DNA from: Fragilaria radians | Lineage: Eukaryota; Bacillariophyta; Fragilariophyceae; Fragilariales; Fragilariaceae | Assembly (NCBI GenBank): GCA_900642245.1 | Contig: CAAAJI010000085.1 | Coordinates: 98,114 to 121,474 of the forward strand | Length of the DNA stretch: 23,361 nt | Reading direction: 5' to 3' | Shown: positions 1-10,144 of the stretch, one piece after another | Layout of the letters: each line of letters begins with the position of its first letter | Position numbering within the stretch: the stretch's first letter is position 1 | Notes under the pieces: model-generated | What the model was told of the DNA's origin: nothing | The model's database searches: none | Seen by the model: the letters and a program-made list of their open reading frames with translations, nothing else | Made by a program: the position numbers and the translations under genes

Positions 1-1911
1 TTCGTCCAAAGCCTTTTCAACGTACTCACTGAAACCGTCTACGTCTACCATACAGGGGGGGATCGTAGCGGTGCATCCATTTGACATCATCTGATCAGCA
101 TTGGCATATCGAAAAAGAGATGAATCCAATGATCTATCATTTATTGATTCTTTCCCAGACGATTGACCCATCAGCAAATAGATTTGGTTGGTTGTTTGAT
201 GTAGCGGGACTCTTTGTATTATGGGAAAACCCTTGGGTCCAGTTGCAAGAAGCACGAGAGCAGCATCTCTTTCCCGCAGTTTCTGGAACAGGGAAAGTAC
301 CAGTGCTTTCATTTCGTGATATTGATCCTCATCGTCCTGAAAAGAAGGTGACGCCTTCATTGGAACACCAAAAAGAAGATTTGCGTCGATGCATGAAATG
401 GGAACCAACTGAATAACTTTAATACAACAGGAAGTTAAATAATGCAAGTCTGCCAGCAAACCTGCAGCTGCCCCGGAATCAGCTAGATAAGGAAAGCAAT
501 GATATTTAAGGTCAAGGCTTATAGAACATTGACTTCCATCACTTGTTTCTGGTAAATCAAATTTAATGGAAGCCCTTGAGAAATCTGGTGGGGACAAAAT
601 TTGAGATAACCAGCGCCATCCTAATTCATATGAAGCAGCGGGGAAAGTTTCAAGCACAGAAATGTTTAGTGTAACCGGAGAAACTGCATGGTAACTAGTG
701 CCATAAGTTCTAATGTCAGCATCTGTAAGTTCTGTGAAATACATCTCAAGATCCTTAACTTTTTGTAAAGCTTGAACGGAAGCACATTCAAAGTGGTGCA
801 AGTTGTCGTTATTCTGCTCTTCATTGCATGCAGATTCTTCCTCGGAGACCTCGGAGATTGATGGTCTCTCCTCTTGACAGATACTTCCTGTTACAACAAT
901 TGCTATTTCAATCGATTGAAGCAAATTTTTCTTAAAAAGTGGTCGAATTCGATTCCAGAAATTGGCCACAGCGGGACGGTGCGCTATCTGAATGTCGTTG
1001 TCTAAAAAGAGAGAGATGTTATTGGTGATTAAAGTAATGGACAATGGTATCTTGCGCGTCGAGACTGAGTAGCATTGATCTTGTTTGATTGCTTCTTCGA
1101 CTTAATAAAAAAGTAAGTTACTCTTATCATCAAAGATACAGAGTTATTGACCTCTCTTACCTAAATCACCAAACGACTTCCAAGAAGCATTCGCCAGGAA
1201 ACGAGTAGGCACTTGTATGCCAGTTGAACCATCTTTTCGATTCGAAGAGTTGACTGCAGGTTTAATCCATAGTGGCGAATATAGGTCATTTACTACTTCG
1301 GGAGTCTTAGAAAACTCCTTTCTATGAAACGTTTTGGCCATCATTGGAGCCCGCATGCGAGTAGGCGAAAAGGATGACGACAACTCCAAATACACTACCA
1401 TTTGAGGAAACATTCCACGTCGGCCCATTGAAGAAAGAAAGCAAAGAGTTCTTCTTATAAAAAAATTACCCATAGAACGACCTTTCGGTGTGTCTATGGC
1501 CCTCGTATCTACCAACAAGGCATGACGGAAATGTGACAGCATTTGCGATATCTCTGATTGATTTGATGAAAGCGCGGAATTCTCCTGCGGTATGGTATAC
1601 TGTGTTTCAAGATTTGTCGGAAATGGAAGATTTGGCAAAGGAGCAGATTTTTTTGTAGAAATAGATTTTGATTTACTTGGAGATAATTTCACCTTTGTAT
1701 TACAACTTTTTAGCAATAAGGTAGGACGTGGTGGAGCATCCGGAGTGTCCGAGTCAAAATTGAATTCCTGAGAAAGTGTGCATTCTTGTTTTTTGGAGGC
1801 ATTTGGAAAATTCCTACGACGTCTCCTCCGACCTGAAATTACGCTTACGCCACTCTCGCCAATTGAACTTCCTCTTTTGCGACGAGGAGAAGGATCGAAT
1901 ATCTCAGGCAT
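1..1911 (-). CDS. Uncharacterised two-exon protein, 3' end outside the window
   Basis: Exon 1 is 1161-1911 and exon 2 is 1-1100, continuing past the left edge. The 60-bp intron 1101-1160 begins GTAAGA and ends TTAAG, and it interrupts a codon after its first base. Exon 1 read through would stop in the intron, at 1144. Exon 2 stays open for 366 codons to the window edge, which is far longer than chance. The ATG at 1909-1911 is the first one after an in-frame stop (1921-1923). The product is at least 617 residues. Residues 1-110 are low-complexity and basic, with SPRRKRG and GRRRRRR stretches that could be nuclear localisation signals, and many Ser/Lys/Pro. The rest (about 120 onward) looks globular, with hydrophobic strand-like segments such as SIEIAIVVTG and KALVLSLFQKLRERDAALVL. 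A Glu/Ser-rich acidic linker lies near residues 318-340. I do not recognise the family. Nuclear localisation is only an inference from the basic tracts. Confidence 0.8.
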
Positions 1912-2148
1912 GTACCCTTTTTACTATACTTGAAAAGTTTGCTGTAAGGGATGTTAGTCTTTAATGAGTTCTGGATTTCAATATGCTTTCGTACGGAAGA
2001 TTTCTATCGCATCACTTGAAGTGGGCTTGGAAAACAAGATTTTTGTTTTGTTTTCATTCGTATCGGAAATGTGACTAAAAGTTTATCATCTAAACATGAC
2101 TAAACATGAAGACGGGATGACAACAGGCGGAAAATTACGAAAACATTA

Positions 2149-2161
2149 CCCCCCCCCCCCC
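2149..2161. repeat. C13 homopolymer
   Basis: An uninterrupted run of 13 C sits about 240 bp upstream of the left-edge gene's start codon. A run this long is prone to slippage and to length error in sequencing. A second, shorter C run follows at about 2402-2408. Confidence 0.9.
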
Positions 2162-2512
2162 TGCAAAGATACAATGTAAAACCTACTATGTAACAAGATT
2201 TAAACTGTGATAAATGAATTGGCCTTCTGACTGTTTCTAACTACATGTTCAACAGTTGAGTTCTTCCATCAATGTTAAATGTTATTAGCAAGATAGCGAA
2301 TCCTTCTTCTTTTTAAAATTGTCTTATACTTTCTAAATTATTCCTAAAGTCGTAATTCCAATCCCATAATTTGTTAGTAATAAAGCACAAATGAAGACTT
2401 TCCCCCCCACGATTCTTGATTTTCAAAGAAAAATTCATGTCCCTTGAATTTTACACCATTTTTTCATTATAGAATTAGTGCTAAATTAGTTTACAATTTT
2501 ACCTAACACAGA

Positions 2513-2574
2513 GGAGTAGCAGATTTATTGACTATTCGTAACAAGCATAGGAGTAGCAGATGTATTGACTATTC
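2513..2574. repeat. Two-copy direct repeat, 37-bp period
   Basis: A 25-bp segment at 2513-2537 (GGAGTAGCAGATTTATTGAC, then TATTC) recurs at 2550-2574 with one mismatch (TTT to TGT). The copies are separated by 12 bp. It is probably a small local duplication. No function is visible. Confidence 0.85.
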
Positions 2575-2785
2575 CAATCAAACAAAGGACTGCTTGATCT
2601 CAATCAATGTGGCGTTAACGATGCAGCAAAAAGCACAAATAGTAAGAAGTGGGTACCACATAATTGGACATTGGAAATTCGCCTGAATATCTCCATAAAT
2701 AATGAAGTACTGATTGTTCTCACGCTCAAAATCAGAATATGCAATAAATTAATGACTTTTCAGAATACGCTTGATCCAAGAGTGA

Positions 2786-3019
2786 AGAAATTTTGTTGGA
2801 AAGCACAAGAATACGTATTCACATTATGCATTTCTAGGAATGTTTATTGAAGATTCTCTGCTATGGATCGATTATTTTATGAGTGTCAACCATTTGAAGA
2901 TTATCAACATGCTTGAAAGCTACATGGGTGGAAATTTTGCTACTGATTTTAGCAAAATATTGCATACCATCAAAGCGTCTACAGATGAAGTGGACCAACC
3001 AGAAATCGATGACATGTAA
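2786..3019 (+). pseudogene. Coding-like open stretch, possible relic
   Basis: A 77-codon frame lies between a stop at 2783-2785 and a TAA at 3017-3019. It reads like protein (hydrophobic helix-like LGMFIEDSLLWIDYFM, then ESYMGGNFATDF, then an acidic end EVDQPEIDDM). Only internal ATGs are available, the best at 2879. It could be a fragment of an old transposase or gene, or a last exon, or chance. I recognise no family. Confidence 0.2.
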
Positions 3020-3585
3020 TTCATCTGTTAAGTGTAGGTTCCATGAATTTTCAAGTGAGTTTTTGATGCCACGTTACTTGGGTTGTTTGGATCCATGAAG
3101 AGTTTTATTTGAGGTGTTGTGTCGTGTCTACCTTGGTAGTATCCATATTGTCCGCCTTTTTCACCTTTTAAGTGAATGAAATTGGCAACATTTGACCACA
3201 TCAGGTAGTAATACAACAGATTAGACATGTTTTTCTTGGATCATTAGATCATCAAATAGTGTGATTGCAGCACTTTATTCTAAAAGGAAGCACTGAGAAA
3301 GTATGTTGGAATATACACTATTCATTTACTTTGAAAGTAGATTAGGGCCTTGCATAGAGCTGAAGTGTTGGTGATTTCATGCCAGTTATTCAAGATATAA
3401 ATCCCTAAGTTTGCAATCACATGCGAGCAAAGGTACATGCATATTACTGCTTTGGGCTGATTTGTTTTATTTCAATGGAAAAATGTGATTGACACAAATG
3501 TGTCATTTGATGACAGGGCTACGAGAAATTCGTATCCTTATTGATTTTCAGGATTGCGACACCAAAAATCACAAAATATGTGACA

Positions 3586-5049
3586 ATGCTAAAACTCCTA
3601 TTTCGGACGTTGATGATCTTCCATCCTTGCTTTGGAGCCTTCCAATCACAGATATTGAAATCTTCATTGCATCGTGGAGGATTTCCTAGATATCATAGTC
3701 ACCGTCGTCGTAGTCATCATCATGTATTGTCACCCCGGTTGGATGGATTGGATAGACCCACTGTGTGGCATGAATTTAGTCCATTAGCTACCGAATATAA
3801 GTCCATTAATTTAGGACAGGGATTTCCTGATTGGAATCCACCAGATTTTTGCATCGATGCAATCAGACAATCGACAGACCCAATCTTTGGACGGAATGCG
3901 AATCAATATGCAAGATCCTATGCACATTTGCCATTGGCAGAAGTATTAGCTGAGGAATATTCTCAACGTTGGGGTATTTTGGATAGCAATAGTGATCTAC
4001 CAAGAATTGATCCCGTTACTATGGTCGGGACTGCTGTTGGATGTACGAATGCATTATTCTGTGCCTTACAAGGACTTATATCTCCTGGAAAAGATGAGGT
4101 AATATTACTTGAACCAGCCTTTGATATTTATTCCGCACAAGTTCAAATGGCTGGAGGGAAGGCAGTATATTGTCCACTCCGACCAAAGGTGGATGGAGGA
4201 GATTCATCATCTCCATTGGGGGGTGCCAGTAGTCACTTTACATTGGATAGGAACGAATTGGAGGCATGTATTACACCTCACACGAAGGTATTACTCCTCA
4301 ATACACCACACAATCCGACAGGGAAGATTTTATCACGGGAGGAATTGACAGACATTGCTGCTATTCTAGAACGTCATCCTCATGTGATTGTAATATCCGA
4401 TGAAGTCTATGAGCATTTGATCTATGAACCAGAAGTGGAACCGCATGTTTCACCGGCGACGATACCCGGTATGTGGGAGAAGACCTTGACCTTAAGTTCC
4501 TCCGGAAAGACGTTTTCTTGTACTGGTTGGAAAGTGGGTTGGGCCATCGGTCCACCGCATCTGGTAAAGGCCATGACAGCGGTTCAACAATGGTGTAACT
4601 TTTCTGTAGCGACTCCCAATCAAGATGCGATTGCACAGTCCTTACAGATGGCGAAGAATCCCTATGGGGATGGTTACACAACATATTATGACTATTTAGT
4701 AGCGAACTACAAACAGAAACGTTCGTTGTTGGTGTCGGCTCTCCAATCGGCGGGGATGACTCCCATTGTTCCACCTGGTGGATTCTTCATTATGGCGGAT
4801 ACATCCAACATTGAATTTCCGTATGATCCGAATGAGGTTACAGATGCAATGCCTTGCCATCCCATGCCTCGAGATTGGGCCTTAAGTCGTTGGATGACCA
4901 AAACGGTGGGTGTGACTGCTATCCCCCCATCGGCATTTTACAGTCCGACAAATATTCCACTTGCTAAAAATTTATTACGATTTGCATTCTGCAAGGGAGA
5001 TGAAACACTTCATGAAGCATCGAGACGATTCAATGCCTATTTCAAGTAA
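3586..5049 (+). CDS. PLP-dependent aminotransferase, kynurenine aminotransferase / cysteine-S-conjugate beta-lyase type
   Basis: A fold-type I (class I/II) aminotransferase of 487 residues, related to KYAT1/KYAT3. Such enzymes transaminate kynurenine, glutamine, methionine or aromatic amino acids with 2-oxo acids, and some cleave cysteine S-conjugates. The motifs are in the right order: NLGQGFPDW near residue 82, HNPTGK with N243, SDEVYEHL with D272 (pyridine nitrogen) and Y275, SSSGKTFSCTGWKVGW with the Schiff-base lysine K308, and the substrate-carboxylate arginine R465 in LLRFAFCKGDE. The first 50 or so residues (MLKLLFRTLMIF, then HRRRSHHH) precede the enzyme core and suit an organelle-targeting leader, probably mitochondrial. 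I chose ATG 3586 because the open frame extends further upstream only through a TTG at 3541. The gene ends 84 bp from the convergent HIG1-domain gene. The family call is secure; the exact substrate is not. Confidence 0.93.
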   Translation: MLKLLFRTLMIFHPCFGAFQSQILKSSLHRGGFPRYHSHRRRSHHHVLSPRLDGLDRPTVWHEFSPLATEYKSINLGQGFPDWNPPDFCIDAIRQSTDPIFGRNANQYARSYAHLPLAEVLAEEYSQRWGILDSNSDLPRIDPVTMVGTAVGCTNALFCALQGLISPGKDEVILLEPAFDIYSAQVQMAGGKAVYCPLRPKVDGGDSSSPLGGASSHFTLDRNELEACITPHTKVLLLNTPHNPTGKILSREELTDIAAILERHPHVIVISDEVYEHLIYEPEVEPHVSPATIPGMWEKTLTLSSSGKTFSCTGWKVGWAIGPPHLVKAMTAVQQWCNFSVATPNQDAIAQSLQMAKNPYGDGYTTYYDYLVANYKQKRSLLVSALQSAGMTPIVPPGGFFIMADTSNIEFPYDPNEVTDAMPCHPMPRDWALSRWMTKTVGVTAIPPSAFYSPTNIPLAKNLLRFAFCKGDETLHEASRRFNAYFK

Positions 5050-5133
5050 CCACGCATTGAACTAAAATACTTTATCTTTTGTATACGATTGTTGTATGAT
5101 TTGACAACATCTTGAATGTAGTTTCCAATAGTC

Positions 5134-6135
5134 TTACACCGATTCAATACCCTTGATATTGTCATGGTTGATGTGTTTCTTCTTCTTTTTCTTCTCGTGT
5201 ACGTTTCCAGATTGGACATCCCTTTCATGTGCTTCTCTAATGGCAGCGTCGATTTCTGCTTGATGTTGCTTCTCGTGTTCCAATCGAATCAAAAGACCTC
5301 TGCGGACTTCAGCCATTTCTGTGACACGTTGTTCTGCTTCCTCTTCCGTAATGAATCTACCATGTTGGTCCATATATCCCTTAAATCCCATTAGAGTCAC
5401 CAACATGGCAATAACTGTAAATTGTCCAAAGACACGAGTATGCATAAGTTTCATTTGAAACTGCAAATGCTCTTGACCACTTCGTCCATAGAAGATGTAC
5501 CCCAACGCGGGGATGGTCATTCCTGCCAAGATGCGAAAGGGATGGTCTTGCCAAAAATTAGCTGCCTGATGAAAAAGAGTTAATTCTGGAACGATCCGAA
5601 CTCCGGATTGGGCTACGGATTGACGATACAGATCCAGAATTTGAGGTTGTGTTTCCATACTACGAATCTTGTCCATGTCGCCGTGGCTGCTCGTCATAGT
5701 GTAATTAGGATTTTGTTCGGCTTGCTTTCGTTCAGCCCATGCAGCTGTTTCACGAATGTGTTCATTTCGAATAGCCATTTCACGCATCTTGTGATCTAAT
5801 GTACGTTCGGCAGTAAAGGCAAATACAAAGAGTGGTGGCATAATAACAATAGCAGTTCGACTTTGCCAATTGGTAATCTAAAAAAAACGAAACGTGCAAT
5901 AGAAATGTTAGCATAGTATATAAATGTGTTTCGTTGGTACTCTCCCAATAAACAGCCACAATGTTAGAGTGTCACGAAATGCCAAACATACCTTGACAAA
6001 CTTGGGACTCTTTTTCAACGCAAGCCATACTGCACCATAGCATGGTATGAAGGACAATGCTCCATTGATACACCCTTCTTTGAAAGCAGCTACTGCTGTT
6101 TCTTCTTTAAACTGTTGTGGAGTCAGTGATACCAT
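5134..6135 (-). CDS. HIG1-domain protein, Rcf2-like respiratory supercomplex factor
   Basis: Exon 1 is 5992-6135 (48 codons) and exon 2 is 5134-5877. The 114-bp intron 5878-5991 (GTATGT...TTTTTAG) lies exactly between codons. The joined protein is 295 residues. Residues 15-75 form a hydrophobic hairpin (CINGALSFIPCYGAVWLAL; TAIVIMPPLFVFAFTAE). Residues 75-150 are charged and soluble. Residues 155-218 match the HIG1 (hypoxia-induced gene 1) domain: HPFRILAGMTIPALGYIFYG, then the hallmark MKLMHTRVFGQFTVIAML. A Glu/Arg-rich coiled-coil-like tail ends in a K6 run. An N-terminal membrane hairpin followed by a C-terminal HIG1 domain is the plan of yeast Rcf2, an inner mitochondrial membrane factor of cytochrome bc1/oxidase supercomplexes. 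The domain is clear; Rcf2 rather than another HIG1 subfamily is inference. The gene is divergent from the RsmG gene. Confidence 0.88.
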
Positions 6136-6469
6136 TCTTTTTGTTTAACGTGACGATTTGATTTTTTGGATTAGGTTGATTTTATACGACCTTTAGTCTT
6201 CGTCTTTTGGGATTCTCCTTGTTGGGTGGCAAATGCGAACTGTACAATTTCGGGGAAATCAAATTGGTATTGTTGTTAACGTTCGTTGGTGATGCTTTTC
6301 TGGTGGCTGTTAAGACCGTACTTGAATATGTAGGTGGCATGAACGGCCTTTGTCCGATCTAGTTAGGGTGAAGGATTTTTTTGTTTCCAAAGAAAAAACA
6401 TTCTGTTTGTACGAACCAACCAATCATCACTTTCGATACCAAATTATTCATTTTCATTTTGATTCCAAC
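6136..6469. promoter_or_regulatory. Shared divergent promoter region
   Basis: These 334 bp separate the start codons of the HIG1-domain gene (minus) and the RsmG gene (plus), so both promoters and 5' leaders must lie here. The right 120 bp happen to be open in frame with RsmG through a TTG codon, but there is no ATG. I cannot assign a TATA or initiator element with confidence. Confidence 0.6.
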
Positions 6470-7675
6470 ATGTTGTTTCCAATTGATTGGATTGTTACAA
6501 GCCTTTTACTGTATCTATTTCCAAAATCATCATCCAGCTTTTCTCCTCCTATAAACGTTGCTCCCTTCAACTATGTTTACAAGGCACAACAACGACATCA
6601 ACAACAAAAACAACAACAACAACAAACACTCAAGAAAGAATTCTTGACTTGCACAAAGTCTACAGCCCATGATGACGAGTCTTCATTGCCATCATCAACA
6701 ACGAAATCATTCAGTTCTCTAGAATTTGCAGTAGATCCCTATACGGAGGACTCCAAGAAGTTGATACTAGATTTCTTTGGATTGACACTGTATCAATATC
6801 AAAAACTCGTCATGTTATCCGAATTGGTGGTACAATGGAATGAGCAAATCAATGTCGTCTCGAGAAAAGATTGCACTGTTCCTGTTGTCTTTGGACGTCA
6901 CATTCTACCATCATTATCACTGTTAAAAATAAGAACCAAGGACAATGGCATGATTCACGACAACGGCAACAACGACGAAGAAAGTCTCACTGCAAATATT
7001 GATATGATAACGAAAACATCATCATCATATTTACTATCATCTCCATCAGTTCAATCAATTGTAGATGTTGGGACAGGAGGTGGATTTCCAGGAATACCAC
7101 TTGCCATTGCCCTTCCAAATACAAAGTTCGTGCTGGTAGATTCTGTTGGCAAGAAGTTAATTGTCGTGCAAGAATTGATTCAGGAATTAGACTTACCCAA
7201 TGTTTCGACTCATCATGGCCGTGCCGAAGATATGGCGGAAGATATACTACACTCAAGGACCCATCGTAGGGCCTATGATATCTGTGTTGGTCGGAGCGTA
7301 ACGTCCATTCCTCAATTTTGTTCTTGGATGCATAATTTAGTGCGACAGAAAACAGGTACGCTCGTGTACATTCTTGGTGGGGACGTTGAGTCTAATATTT
7401 TAGAAAAAGCAACAATGGATATTCCCATGGATGAATTATTGGAACGAGAAGATTTTTCGAATAACAATAAAAGGATCCTTGTATTCTCGCAAGAAATGGT
7501 CAAGGCTATTGTCAAGGAATCAGGAGAAGTCGTACAATTTCGTGGTTCGAGTAGAGCACCTAATGGCCCAAATCCTACGAAACGGAAACAGGCTAAGGGG
7601 GCCTGGTCCAAACGAGATCCCAATGCCGGGCCGAAGAATCGGGGTTATGAAAATTTCAAGCGATATGGTTATTAG
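6470..7675 (+). CDS. rsmG: 16S rRNA (guanine-N7)-methyltransferase RsmG (GidB), probably plastid-targeted
   Basis: RsmG uses S-adenosylmethionine to methylate N7 of the guanine equivalent to E. coli G527 in small-subunit rRNA. The protein has 401 residues, against roughly 210-240 for bacterial RsmG. Core motifs seen: VVQWNEQINVVSRKD, then FGRHILPSL, the SAM loop DVGTGGGFPGIPLAIALP with D199, FVLVDSVGKK, the GRAED acidic loop, and VGRSVTSIPQF. ATG 6470 gives a hydrophobic leader (MLFPIDWIVTSLLLYLF) followed by SSSFSPP, which could act like the 'ASAF' cleavage motif of diatom bipartite plastid targeting. Residues 40-80 form a Gln/Lys/Ser-rich linker encoded by CAA repeats. A roughly 45-residue Lys/Arg/Gly-rich C-terminal tail is extra and could bind RNA. 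No intron is evident. Enzyme identity is strong; the plastid location is inferred, and a mitochondrial site is possible. Confidence 0.93.
   Translation: MLFPIDWIVTSLLLYLFPKSSSSFSPPINVAPFNYVYKAQQRHQQQKQQQQQTLKKEFLTCTKSTAHDDESSLPSSTTKSFSSLEFAVDPYTEDSKKLILDFFGLTLYQYQKLVMLSELVVQWNEQINVVSRKDCTVPVVFGRHILPSLSLLKIRTKDNGMIHDNGNNDEESLTANIDMITKTSSSYLLSSPSVQSIVDVGTGGGFPGIPLAIALPNTKFVLVDSVGKKLIVVQELIQELDLPNVSTHHGRAEDMAEDILHSRTHRRAYDICVGRSVTSIPQFCSWMHNLVRQKTGTLVYILGGDVESNILEKATMDIPMDELLEREDFSNNNKRILVFSQEMVKAIVKESGEVVQFRGSSRAPNGPNPTKRKQAKGAWSKRDPNAGPKNRGYENFKRYGY
6599..6626 (+). repeat. CAA-rich microsatellite inside rsmG
   Basis: Imperfect CAA repeats encode a Gln/Lys-rich stretch in the linker between the presequence and the methyltransferase core. 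Length variation here would stay in frame and probably be tolerated. Confidence 0.85.
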
Positions 7676-7738
7676 ATTGTCTTTAAACGCTTCTAGCTAT
7701 TCTTCTGAAATATATTCTCTCCATTATCTCCTTTGAAA

Positions 7739-9998
7739 TCACGTTTTAGATTTTCTTTGCAAGCATTGCGCAAGTTTTGTCGACACCTGCGACCATGGAT
7801 CCAGTGCTAAGACCTTACGGAATGTCAATGCAGCCAGCTCGTCTTGGTGCTCATCACACTGGATCAATCCCAATATACTCATGGCTTGGAAGTGCTGAGG
7901 GATAAATGACAAGGCAGTTTGGGCTGCTTCCTTAGAGAGACTCCTTTGTTCCGATCGCACGTAGTAACATGTGGCAAGCATATTCCATGCTTCGCCATAA
8001 TGAGGATCATCTCTCACTAGCATTTGAAAGATATCCAGTGCTCTGTCCCCCTGCTGCGCGTTTTGAAGTAAACATGCAATACCATCATCCAACCGGATAC
8101 GATATGCGACGGAGGGATGAGCTTTCCAGGAATCCTTGATTGTTTCCGCTATCCAAAACGCAGCATCCATAGTCTCGGTATTCTTCAAAAGAGAAAACAA
8201 AGCTTCAATTGAGGTAGCTTGTCCCAACTCTTGAAGTTCACCATTGCCATGGTCTGCGATTCCTCGTTGGGATAACTGAAATTCATTCAGTTCTTTGTAT
8301 AGATTGAACAAACATTTCTCCGTCATATCATCATCCCTTAAACTTCTCCATGAGCAAACTAAACTGGCCAGTATATTATACAAACGCTCTCGTGAGGAGA
8401 AATGATAAATACCGCATTGATACATCATCACTTACCTTTGACTCATCATCCGCAATATAACGAGCATATGACTCCTCTCGTTGCCAATTCATTTCTATGT
8501 TCATCAACCTGCGTTGTGGAGGACAAAATTCGAGATTATCTTGGCATACATACCTCAAGGGACGTTCACTACCGAAAATGTGCTCACAGTCACGAGAATT
8601 TGTTTGGATGCGATAATAGGGTTTCTCATTCGGATTTTCAATGTCAAACGTGTCGTACCAATCGGACATATCCCTGACGGGTTTTGCGTCCCATCCCACA
8701 ACCACACCTCGGAAGCCATACAGCTTATGCTGTACAATGTCTCCCAATTGAAATTGAATTCCATTCCTAGATTCCAGTGCAGAGCGACGCTGCGAAAAAA
8801 GTTCGGAAACTAGTAAAGAACATTTTCGAAGCTCCTTCAAATGTAAGGACGCAACATATTCCACAGTAACATCCTTTTTCAGTCTTTCGGAATCGCACAA
8901 GATATCACCTCGTGATAATCGAAATAGCGATTCCTGAAGATCATTAAGGATACTTGAGCTGCCTAAAAAAGTATTGGCACCTTCCGTTTCTTGAATTCTG
9001 TTCTCGAATCTGGTAGCCAACGACTGTACAGCCTGAATGACATCTTTGGCAGCATTGGATGTTTCCGTTGATTTGCTAGAGTAAATCGCGCCATCCCAAT
9101 CTTTCGATTTGAAATCTTCCATGCGATATTCATATTTTGTTGCGTCATTGGGTTTGAAGCAATTTTTGAATGCATCGTATCCATCAAAAAATGCAGAGTA
9201 GTCTTTGTTACGGACTCGACATAAGAGCGTATCATCAAGTAAACGTAAATCTGATTGCTCAACCATCAAAATTTGATATTTATGTAGTCCATCTTTTGCC
9301 ATTTTGGAAACGGGCACCTGATTTTTGACATGCTTCCCCATGAGAATTGCATCCCCACTGTCTTGAAGCAGGGTATAGTGAATCGAAGATTTTGTTGTTC
9401 CTCCTTGATGTAAGGATTCTTCTGTTTTTTCCCATCCAGCAATTACTCCTCTCCATTTGTACTCTTTGTGTTGCACCACCTGACCTATATGGAAATTCAC
9501 TCCCTCACTGTCCAAATGACTCTCTCTGGCAGCCTCGCAGTCCCTGAGATGCTCGGTAATTTTTTTGAGCTCCCGCAAGGTCAAAAATGCTGCATCTATT
9601 CGAAGTTGTATCTTGTATCGGTCATTTCCTTCATCTGCATTTAGATGGAAAATAGCCCTCCAAAGGTCACGTATTTCGGATACCTTCTCAATGGATGCTA
9701 TAAGTTTGCCTTCCTCTAAAATCGTGCGAACTGGGAGTAATTTTCGAATGTTATTGTCTCGATCATTGAATAGGCGTTTGAGGGATTCGTTGTCTACTAG
9801 AGGAGATTCAAAGACTTTCGGAGCGATGAATTGCGAAAGAGAAACATTTGTTTGATTCTCATTGCACCATCGAAGTCCTTGCCGGTAAACGACTTTAATC
9901 ATTTGAGCTTTTGATGCCATCGAAACTTTCAGGACCTGGTGCTGGTTACAGCGGATTCGTCTCATAGGATCAATACTATATCGATAAATCACATTCAT
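7739..9998 (-). CDS. LYR-like / double YccV (HspQ-type) / TPR protein, left paralogue with apparent frameshift
   Basis: Exon 1 is 8437-9998 plus base 8436 (521 codons). The intron is most likely 8359-8435 (77 bp, GTAAGT...TTTAG), and exon 2 is 7739-8358. The product would be about 727 residues. In order: an Arg-containing N-terminus; an LYR-like helix at 33-45 (MIKVVYRQGLRWC); a helical region; YccV-type domain 1 at about 166-260 (IGQVVQHKEYKWRGVIAGWE); a linker; YccV domain 2 at about 415-493 (LGDIVQHKLYGFRGVVVGWD ... YYRIQTNSRD ... YVCQDNLEFC); and TPR-like repeats at about 625-709 (HYGEAWNMLATCYY; AALTFRKVLALDPW). YccV domains occur in HspQ (Lon specificity factor), plant ClpF and FBXO21. 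Compared with the intact copy at 16089-18450, one base is missing near 8341-8343, so exon 2 falls out of frame after FAHGE. A different acceptor giving a 49-bp intron would keep the frame but break the alignment. Convergent with rsmG (63 bp). Confidence 0.75.
8359..8435 (-). other. Intron of the left YccV/TPR gene
   Basis: The donor follows an AAG lysine codon (CAAAG|GTAAGT) and the acceptor is TTTAG before TTTGCTCATGGAG. It sits at the same codon and phase (0) as intron 17739-17808 of the paralogue, after DDESK and DDETK respectively. The intron bodies themselves have diverged. Confidence 0.7.
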
Positions 9999-10144
9999 GA
10001 TGCTGAAGTTGTAACAAAGAAACCTTAAATTGATTGCATTAATTCACACCTTTTGTGGAAAGAAATTCCAAAAAGCCAGATTTTTTTCGAAAATGATGAG
10101 GCCATTAATGTAGCCTTACAGATTGTCAAGAATCAGAATTTCAC

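Larger units (their letters stand above)
1912..3585. other. Gene-poor intergenic region
   Basis: About 1.67 kb lies between the start of the left-edge gene (minus) and the start of the aminotransferase (plus), so both promoters should lie here. It contains a C13 tract, a short direct repeat and one 77-codon open stretch listed separately. A 66-codon minus-strand frame at 3028-3228 overlaps that stretch and looks like nothing I know. I see no RNA gene and no terminal repeats of a mobile element. Confidence 0.6.

Noticed and set aside
1..84. Plus-strand phosphatase-like string YHTGGDRSG
   Set aside because: It resembles a tyrosine-phosphatase P-loop but lacks the cysteine, ends at a stop straight after, and is antisense to a better-supported exon.
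81..416. Plus-strand frame of 111 codons at the left edge
   Set aside because: It lies antisense to the long open exon 2 of the minus-strand gene, which is open for 366 codons and joins exon 1 through a good intron. The plus-strand frame is a shadow.
4361..4774. Minus-strand frame of 137 codons inside the aminotransferase
   Set aside because: It is fully antisense to conserved catalytic motifs of the aminotransferase and shows no domain.
8376..8431. Overlap of two long minus-strand frames as an overlapping gene pair
   Set aside because: The paralogue shows that the two frames are exons of one gene. The overlap is intron sequence.
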